This document shows, one piece after another, positions 58,543 through 64,000 of a stretch of 64,000 nucleotides of DNA. The DNA is from Tritrichomonas musculus. Its lineage: Eukaryota > Parabasalia > Tritrichomonadida > Tritrichomonadidae. Positions within the stretch are counted from its first letter, which is position 1. Every line of letters begins with the position of its first letter. The stretch is from contig JAPFFF010000019.1 of the NCBI GenBank assembly GCA_039105265.1, forward strand, positions 2,636,501 through 2,700,500. The letters are read 5' to 3'. The position numbers were made by a program, and so were the translations under genes. The notes beneath the pieces were generated by a model. The model saw nothing but the letters and a program-made list of their open reading frames with translations, did not search any database and had not been told where the DNA came from.

Positions 58543-59300
58543 GAATCTGGATTGTAATTTTTTTCTTCAGACAATTGCCTATACATATTGTAGAACTCCT
58601 CAAAGTCCAAATTACTTGCTGATTGGGAATAAATATAGTGTAGTTGTTGACGGTTGAAGCAAGGGAAAACGAACAAAGTCGTAATCTCATTTTTGATATG
58701 TGGTTTGATGCCTTTCCATCCTTGAATCAATAAAAAGTAGGAAATATTTGTGTGTCTGCATCTTCGGAGCTGTTGGGAGAAAAACGATTCTTCGGACGAA
58801 AATAGTTTGTTGTTTGAAATATCATCGAAAAGTATCAGTGTATGGAGAAAATCTTTGCTGAAATCTGTAATGTGAAGGACCTTGAACATATCATTTTTTT
58901 GTCCATCATCTAGTTGTTCCTCCAAATTTTCTCGCTTGACAAGATAGTAGAGGTTTTTTGCAGCAATTAATTCAGTGATAAAATCGACGGCCATCTTCTC
59001 GGAAACGGTAATATAGGGCATTTTGATGAGGTGTTTGAGAGATTGGAAACTCCTATCGTTTTCGTCACCATTTTTCGTGATATAGATTAGTAAGTGATGT
59101 GTGTCGAGCAGACTTATTTTGATAATTTCTTGGAGAGCAATGACAGTTTTTCCAGAATTTTGTTTCCCAACCACAACATTTACAGAATTGTATTTTATAT
59201 GAATATCATCGTGAATTGGCTCGATTAAAGCACCCGATAAATTGTTTGCGTTTTGTTTCAGAGTTTCTGAGACAAGAGAATTAATTACTTTTAAACTCAT
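58485..59300 (-). CDS. Maverick packaging ATPase (HerA/FtsK, A32-like; 271 aa)
   Basis: P-loop GKQNSGKT near residue 45 and Walker B TLILFDDI near residue 157, followed by a segment with SQQLRRCRHTNISYF, equivalent to TISQLRHKNLIIF in M2. It is shorter at the N-terminus than its relatives (304 and 330 residues). It is expected to drive DNA into capsids. The start is in AATAAATG context. Confidence 0.85.
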   Translation of the reverse strand: MSLKVINSLVSETLKQNANNLSGALIEPIHDDIHIKYNSVNVVVGKQNSGKTVIALQEIIKISLLDTHHLLIYITKNGDENDRSFQSLKHLIKMPYITVSEKMAVDFITELIAAKNLYYLVKRENLEEQLDDGQKNDMFKVLHITDFSKDFLHTLILFDDISNNKLFSSEESFFSQQLRRCRHTNISYFLLIQGWKGIKPHIKNEITTLFVFPCFNRQQLHYIYSQSASNLDFEEFYNMYRQLSEEKNYNPDSHSCLIVQVSEGGNTSISI

Positions 59301-59350
59301 TTATTCCCCAAAAGACTGCAAAAAAATAAGTGAAGATTTATTGGATTTTT

Positions 59351-61375
59351 TTATGCACGGAGTTGTGCAGCTGCTTCGTCATCATTAAACCAAACATCAT
59401 GATCGTCCCAATTGCCTTGGCCTTCTTGTGTCCATTGATTGTCAGGATGGTCTTGTTCTAAATAATCGAAATCGTCAATTTCTTGTGGTTGTTGGTCGTG
59501 TCCTTCGAATATTTCTGGTTTCTGTAATGTTGCTGCTGCGTGGAGAATAGCAAATTTGGCATGATTAGCAATGTGGTTTGAAAAGGCTTTTCTCTGTTGT
59601 TCATTATGACCATCTTTTGTGTAGAGAGTGTGGGCTATTAAATCACTGACAAGATCATCAATTAGTTGTTTGTTCTTTTTCTTCAATTTATCGAAATCTT
59701 TACTATTTGGATCGACATTTCCATATCCGAGCCTTACTGCAAAATCGTGTATAATATAGTAATTCCACATCATAGCGCATGCCTTACTGTAAATCTGCAT
59801 CTTGTATTTGCTAAGTGGTTTTTCTGTTATGTTTCCGATAGAGTTGTTGGCGATTAATTTAGCGATTGCGTGATCGAACGCCTTTCTGAAAATAAAGTAT
59901 TCGAATCTCCTGTATGAAGTCATTCTCTTGTTAGATGGTTTCTTATAGCCTTCATGTTTGTAATTTCGCCATGATTCTGGTATTGTAAATCCTTCCATAT
60001 TGCCTTTCATGTATGGGTTTGTATTATCGACGTCGAAATGACCGCCAAATAAGTTATTAGTATATTCTCTTGCGCTCTTAAATCCTGATTCTTTTCGGGC
60101 CTCTCTTGTGGGATATTGATTGTAGAAACCATATCGCATTGGCCAGTCGGATTTTGTTGTTGTATATCCATTTACATAGACGTACTTATTGTTGGCGTTT
60201 CTGATGGCGACATCAGGGATATTATCTCCGTTTATATCTGCGTGGACAAGAGTCCATGGGCTATTTGGTGATTTCTCATTGTGTTTATCAACCATTCTCT
60301 GCGCTCCTTGTGGAGAAATTGCTTGTGCGACACGTTTTATATCCTTTTTGAGTCTTAATACTATGTGTTCCAAAGCCTCCATTCCCGCTTTATCACGTGC
60401 TCCTGCAGAACCGTGTCTAGATGGTAAATCTTTATACATAGCAGCAATTTGATATAAAGCTACTTCAGCTCGTGGATCTAAACCTTGACGAGAAGTAGGT
60501 TGTTGGGCGGATATATTGTACTTTATAATTAAATCATTAATTAATCGTTCCATATTTTCATTGTTTATATTAGGTTGTGTCATTTGATTTTGAAATAAAA
60601 TTGTATTATCGTTGTTGTTATTTTGAGTAGTTTGAGGAGGTCTTCTCAATTTGTTTAAGGGATTTAATTCCGGAAAAGTCTCTGCTGCTCCAAATCTAAA
60701 GAAAGGTCCGAAATGCTCTTGAGGTTCCCTATGTGAAGTTTCTGGAGGAAAAGGGGGAGGACTTGATGGAGGGACAGAAGGAAGAGGAATAACGTTATTA
60801 TCGCTAGAAGGAATTTCCCTATTTGAATATACTCTATCGACAAAATGTTGAAGACTTTCAAGATTGATACGCCTAACATATCTATGATCGATGTTGTCAT
60901 TTGCGGCAAAATTATGAGAATTGAGTAAAGTTATGGCCGTACGAATAATATTTCTTGGAAAAGCTTTTTTGTTATGCGAAGCAAGGGTTCTTCTGTCGAA
61001 TCTCTCAGATAATTCATTATAAAATGGGGCAGTATTTCGAATCCAAGAACTGAATCTATAATCGCTCATATCCACTAAATCTTCACCATAAGTCAAGGGT
61101 CTATCTATAGGATGTTCTTCTTGAAACCTTTGAATGAATCTCTCTATTGTATTACTAGTGACGACATTTGCATGAAGACCAAAATTGAATTCATTTAAAA
61201 CATTCGATAAAACTTGGGCATATTGACTATCCTTTAGCAATCCTCCCTGATTATTCGTAGTAATGATATTGAATCCCAGTTCATTGTTGAGTCTATTACA
61301 ATATCCTAATAATTTTTGCGTGTTATTGCCTTGCATTACTTGTCCGGCAGTAAGTTTTATTGTTGATTTACTCAT
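59351..61375 (-). CDS. Maverick M4 large structural protein with DxNGD loop (~674 aa)
   Basis: The start at 61375 (MSKSTIKLTAGQ) is preferred over an upstream ATG. N-terminal helical domains of ~80 residues (ending LNSHNFAANDNIDHRYVRR...QHFVDRVY) resemble the repeated domain at the PolB N-terminus of fragment A2. A proline-rich linker and the conserved core with ADINGDNIPDVAIRN and VNGYTTTKSDWP follow, then a helical C-terminus. It is the counterpart of 19726-22023 and 35875-37689. Confidence 0.65.
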   Translation of the reverse strand: MSKSTIKLTAGQVMQGNNTQKLLGYCNRLNNELGFNIITTNNQGGLLKDSQYAQVLSNVLNEFNFGLHANVVTSNTIERFIQRFQEEHPIDRPLTYGEDLVDMSDYRFSSWIRNTAPFYNELSERFDRRTLASHNKKAFPRNIIRTAITLLNSHNFAANDNIDHRYVRRINLESLQHFVDRVYSNREIPSSDNNVIPLPSVPPSSPPPFPPETSHREPQEHFGPFFRFGAAETFPELNPLNKLRRPPQTTQNNNNDNTILFQNQMTQPNINNENMERLINDLIIKYNISAQQPTSRQGLDPRAEVALYQIAAMYKDLPSRHGSAGARDKAGMEALEHIVLRLKKDIKRVAQAISPQGAQRMVDKHNEKSPNSPWTLVHADINGDNIPDVAIRNANNKYVYVNGYTTTKSDWPMRYGFYNQYPTREARKESGFKSAREYTNNLFGGHFDVDNTNPYMKGNMEGFTIPESWRNYKHEGYKKPSNKRMTSYRRFEYFIFRKAFDHAIAKLIANNSIGNITEKPLSKYKMQIYSKACAMMWNYYIIHDFAVRLGYGNVDPNSKDFDKLKKKNKQLIDDLVSDLIAHTLYTKDGHNEQQRKAFSNHIANHAKFAILHAAATLQKPEIFEGHDQQPQEIDDFDYLEQDHPDNQWTQEGQGNWDDHDVWFNDDEAAAQLRA

Positions 61376-61401
61376 TTGATTTCCAAAAAAATAAGGGCTG
61401 T

Positions 61402-61929
61402 TTATATGCCACATTCCTTGATAAATCTACCATAATCCTTGCTCAGACCGGCACAATTAGGATGTTTCGACTTAATTCTGGTATCTATTTCGTCAATCAA
61501 AAAGCCTGCGTCATATTGAAACATCTGGTGGTATTCAATCTCTTTGCCGTCCTTAGTTGTAAATTTCTTTGGTTCCCTTACAATAACTACGTCCTGTATC
61601 TTGTTTTTCCCGTTCTTTGCTGTGTCGATTGAGTAGTGGCTTCCCTTCTTGTTAAAGCATAGATATACCTTTTCGCAGTCAAATAATTCACACAATTCTT
61701 TGTATAGAAACTGTTGATTCTTATAAATTGAGACGACTAAGGGTCTGCAAACTATTCTATTGGCGTTAAATTTGTCCGGAAAGAGATACTCTTTGTCGAT
61801 GATGATGTAGAATTCGTAAGCCGAATCGATGGTGGGGTCCTTCTCTTTGTTGGCCTCAATATATTCTTCCAATTTATCACACAATTTATTGACAGATAAA
61901 TAAAGTGGCTTTGTGTTTGTCATTTGCAT
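61402..61929 (-). CDS. M4 protein of unknown function (175 aa)
   Basis: The product has a strand-rich N-terminal half and a conserved-looking ending with HQMFQYDAGFL, CAGL and YGRFIKECGI. The His, Asp/Gln and Cys residues invite comparison with the adenovirus-type cysteine protease of Mavericks, but order and spacing are not convincing by eye. It is the last gene before the right TIR. The start may be the second methionine (MTNTKPLYL). Confidence 0.55.
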   Translation of the reverse strand: MQMTNTKPLYLSVNKLCDKLEEYIEANKEKDPTIDSAYEFYIIIDKEYLFPDKFNANRIVCRPLVVSIYKNQQFLYKELCELFDCEKVYLCFNKKGSHYSIDTAKNGKNKIQDVVIVREPKKFTTKDGKEIEYHQMFQYDAGFLIDEIDTRIKSKHPNCAGLSKDYGRFIKECGI

Positions 61930-61936
61930 TGGGGAT

Positions 61937-62214
61937 AAAAAATATTTTTTTCAAAAAAGTTGAAACAACTCGTTAGTCCTAAATCAATGACTTTATTAGC
62001 GAGTATGACAAACATCTTTTTGAACCCAAATTGTTGAGTGAAAATAGGGGGTCAAGTATGGGGATACTTAAGAAATTGTTGGACAACTTTTTGAGTCAAA
62101 AAAGGGCTAAAATGAGGTGTTTGAGACCAAAAAAGTGCCTAAAATAAGGTGTTTTCAAAGGGTTTGTCAGGAGTTTGGGACGAAGTCCTAAAATCATGAC
62201 AAACATATACTACT
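61937..62214 (-). repeat. M4 right terminal inverted repeat (278 bp)
   Basis: It is the exact mirror of 45132-45409 by eye and carries the same nested hairpin near its tip. Confidence 0.92.
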
Positions 62215-62215
62215 C

Positions 62216-62677
62216 TACCTCAATGTCTACGAATACATCAACACACTAGTAGCCCTATCGCCAAAGCCTGATGAATTTGCACAATGCAATTTCGCGATAT
62301 TATGTGACAAGTTCCCATTCAACTTGAAGAACTCATTGTATCTCGCGAAGGTCCTATATGTATCACTCCAGAATGATACTGAAACCATTAGATTCTACCC
62401 TAATAAGCTCAAGGAGATGGGCCTCGAATTTGTCAAACTATCATCCAATAGTAGACGCAAATTGAGTGTCAACATGCAGGAGTTCTTCGTAAATGGGAAT
62501 ACCGAGAAGCACGAATACAAGGAATGCCCGTATTACAACTACTCGATTGAGAAAACCAATATAAATACCAAGGATCTCATCGCCAAATTACGTGAAAAAT
62601 ACAATATTGTAGAACCTGATGTATTCATCGGCAAGCATCAGGATTTGGTATTGGATGCTGACCCAGAGTTTGCCTAA
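62216..62677 (+). CDS. Conserved Maverick protein, 5' end cut at M4
   Basis: The translation from the M4 boundary reads YLNVYEYINTLVAL, homologous to residues just after the start of 8676-9137, and continues to a matching end. So only a few N-terminal residues are missing, replaced by the junction. It overlaps the ATPase gene by 4 bases tail to tail. The function is unknown. Confidence 0.65.
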   Translation, partial: YLNVYEYINTLVALSPKPDEFAQCNFAILCDKFPFNLKNSLYLAKVLYVSLQNDTETIRFYPNKLKEMGLEFVKLSSNSRRKLSVNMQEFFVNGNTEKHEYKECPYYNYSIEKTNINTKDLIAKLREKYNIVEPDVFIGKHQDLVLDADPEFA

Positions 62678-63666
62678 ACCTTTGAGTACACCACTTGCAT
62701 ATCATGTTCAACCGTGTTCACCAATATGAAATCATGTCCAGATAAGGTCCTATATTTTTGCCACAACTCCTCGAACTCACAAGGTATGCTCACCTGCTGA
62801 TATATGTAATTGAGTTTCTGTCGTGAGAACCCATTGAATATGAAGAATGATGTGCAGTTATTTTTGTAATCGGTTGGAACACCCTTGAAGAACTGGATAT
62901 TGATGTATACGATTGAGTTCTTATGACGCAACTGGGTGATATAGTTTGTGAAGTATGCTGATTTCAACAGCTTGCTCTTAATGAAGTCCTCGCACAGGAT
63001 TATGGTGTTGAGTGGTACATTGGGTTTCCCGAGTTTGCTGATATGGAGGAACTCAAACATCTGCTGCAGCTTGGACTCGGTCGCAGACAAGTCTGCTCCA
63101 GCTGACGCTTCAACTGTAGCCTTCCCAACTGAGCTATATTTGTTGTACAACTCCTTCCATAGATCAAGCTCCTTCAAATACCGTTCTGCATTACTATCAG
63201 CGACGACCTCAATGGGCAAGTTGATGAGCTCGCGTTGAGATTCAAATGTGGAATCATTTATAATACCGTTCTTACTCACATACACGATCATGTGGAAACC
63301 CCCATTATTGAGTCTACTCATTTGAATGATATCGCGAATTACTGTATGGCTCTTGCCTTTGCCTTGTGATGCTACCAGTATGTTCAAAGTATTGTACCAC
63401 GCATAGATCCCATTAGCGATTGGCCTTATGGATGCATTCGTGATTCTATCCCTATTCTTGGAATAGGCCTCACTCATAGCTGCATCTACATCGAAGATGC
63501 GGGTGGGAGTGAAACTCCCATTAACATCAAACCTCTTGGAAACCGGTTGCTGCTTCTGGTACCTATCGAATGTATCAAGATCAATTGGGTCTTCACTGGA
63601 ACTGTCTGATAATTCAATAGATGTATAGTCGAAAAGGGTTGGTTGTAGGCGCTTGTAATATAACAT
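62674..63666 (-). CDS. Maverick packaging ATPase (HerA/FtsK, A32-like; 330 aa)
   Basis: Close to 9126-10040 in M2. The P-loop is SQGKGKS within NILVASQGKGKSH near residue 98, and Walker B is NTIILCEDF near residue 220. Compared with M2 it has an extra stretch of about 15 residues rich in alanine and serine before LQQMFEFLHISKLG. The start is in a TTAAATG context. It heads a minus-strand run as in M2. Confidence 0.85.
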   Translation of the reverse strand: MLYYKRLQPTLFDYTSIELSDSSSEDPIDLDTFDRYQKQQPVSKRFDVNGSFTPTRIFDVDAAMSEAYSKNRDRITNASIRPIANGIYAWYNTLNILVASQGKGKSHTVIRDIIQMSRLNNGGFHMIVYVSKNGIINDSTFESQRELINLPIEVVADSNAERYLKELDLWKELYNKYSSVGKATVEASAGADLSATESKLQQMFEFLHISKLGKPNVPLNTIILCEDFIKSKLLKSAYFTNYITQLRHKNSIVYINIQFFKGVPTDYKNNCTSFFIFNGFSRQKLNYIYQQVSIPCEFEELWQKYRTLSGHDFILVNTVEHDMQVVYSKV

Positions 63667-63685
63667 TTAATCAAAAATAAAGCTC

Positions 63686-63835
63686 TTAGGCATATAATGT
63701 GCGCCTCAGCTCATCGGTCAGCTCAGGTGGTTCATCTTCAGCTGTAAGCGATACCAGTAATAGCAGTTCAACTACATTGGTCACCAATATCAATCCCAAT
63801 AGTATATTCATAATGATTTCACTTGCATTGGACAT
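63686..63835 (-). CDS. Tiny membrane protein (49 aa)
   Basis: One hydrophobic segment (IIMNILLGLILVTNVVELLL) is followed by an acidic tail with PPELTDELRRTLYA. It is the positional and structural counterpart of 10065-10196, between the ATPase and the Cys-cluster protein. The start is in ATAAATG context. Confidence 0.6.
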   Translation of the reverse strand: MSNASEIIMNILLGLILVTNVVELLLLVSLTAEDEPPELTDELRRTLYA

Positions 63836-63845
63836 TTATGCAAAT

Positions 63846-64000
63846 TTAAATACAAATTTTGAGTGATATCGAGTGCCTTATGAGCTCGGTCCATACATGG
63901 TTATATCCATATTTCAACTCATTGGATACCCCGTTTTTGGACACCAATATCTTATCGATTTTCATGTACTTCGAGTTTGAAACACAACCAGTGCACCCAC
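63846..64000 (-). CDS. Conserved Maverick protein with Cys cluster, C-terminal end (runs off window)
   Basis: The last 50 or so residues are visible: GCTGCVSNSKYMKIDKILV ... TELIRHSISLKICI, matching the ends of 10207-10776 and 51047-51553. The rest lies outside the window. Confidence 0.7.
   Translation of the reverse strand, partial: GCTGCVSNSKYMKIDKILVSKNGVSNELKYGYNHVWTELIRHSISLKICI

Larger units (their letters stand above)
45132..62214 (+). mobile_element. Maverick M4, 17.1 kb, looks whole
   Basis: The 278-bp TIRs (45132-45409 and 61937-62214) match base for base by eye and begin AGTAGTATATG. All expected genes are present and open: PolB, integrase, two small genes, fibre, small beta protein, capsid, amphipathic protein, coiled-coil protein, ATPase, structural protein, and one unknown. 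No break is apparent, so it is the youngest-looking Maverick here. Five identical bases (CTACC) flank it, but the wider flanks are unrelated: an S2 arm on the left and a Maverick gene on the right. Confidence 0.92.
62215..64000. mobile_element. Maverick fragment C (GC-richer lineage)
   Basis: Four genes in the order seen at the left end of M2 (153-aa type, ATPase, tiny membrane protein, Cys-cluster protein) run to the window edge. Composition and codon use match fragment A2 rather than M2. Its own TIR is not in the window; its left side is joined to M4 inside the first gene. Confidence 0.85.

Noticed and set aside
61402-61929. The adenovirus-type maturation protease of M4
   Set aside because: His, Asp/Gln and Cys residues are present near the C-terminus, but their order and spacing do not match the family well enough by eye.
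62214-62225. A simple 6-bp target duplication for M4
   Set aside because: The six bases on each side differ (GCTACC and CTACCT); only five (CTACC) are identical and the surrounding sequences are unrelated, so a clean duplication cannot be claimed.

Overview
The window is a stack of nested Maverick/Polinton elements and one smaller companion element, with no recognisable cellular housekeeping gene. The very AT-rich, intronless sequence, the density of Mavericks and the extremely short spaces in front of start codons fit a trichomonad, most likely Trichomonas vaginalis. That assignment is an inference from known Maverick abundance there, not from a species marker.

Layout. (1) 1-4243: fragment A1 of an AT-rich Maverick (part of a structural gene, a fibre gene, a small gene). 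(2) About 4300-8151: fragment A2 of a GC-richer Maverick with the first part of a protein-primed DNA polymerase B (PolB) gene. (3) 8152-28923: M2, a 20.8-kb Maverick inserted in that PolB gene, with a 6-bp target duplication TTGGTA, terminal inverted repeats (TIRs), PolB, integrase, packaging ATPase, capsid and fibre genes. (4) 28930-29973: more of the A2 PolB gene. (5) 29974-35874: S1, a 5.9-kb element with 780-bp TIRs whose first 13 bases equal those of M2, but with four unrelated genes and no integrase or capsid. (6) 35875-44645: Maverick fragment B, a close relative of A1, ending in a PolB gene. (7) 44646-45131: one arm of a second S-type element. (8) 45132-62214: M4, a 17.1-kb Maverick of a distant lineage that looks whole, with matching 278-bp TIRs. 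(9) 62215-64000: fragment C, the end region of a GC-richer Maverick like A2.

How the parts work together. Each Maverick carries a replication module (PolB), a retrovirus-like integrase for insertion, a HerA/FtsK-type packaging ATPase, a capsid protein, a small amphipathic capsid-associated protein, a large structural protein with a DxNGD loop, and a long modular fibre. M2 and M4 keep the same gene families in a different order and at low similarity. A stretch of the fibre gene is an exception: it is nearly identical between B and M4, which points to exchange of fibre modules.

Most noteworthy signals: the S element as a probable satellite of the Mavericks; fibre module exchange; small double-hairpin inserts found inside genes and spacers, absent from paralogues; divergent gene pairs from different lineages separated by exactly 14 bases; an HNH domain inside PolB; and several junctions where the two flanks of an element belong to different host genes. 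All comparisons were made by eye, so identity figures are approximate.
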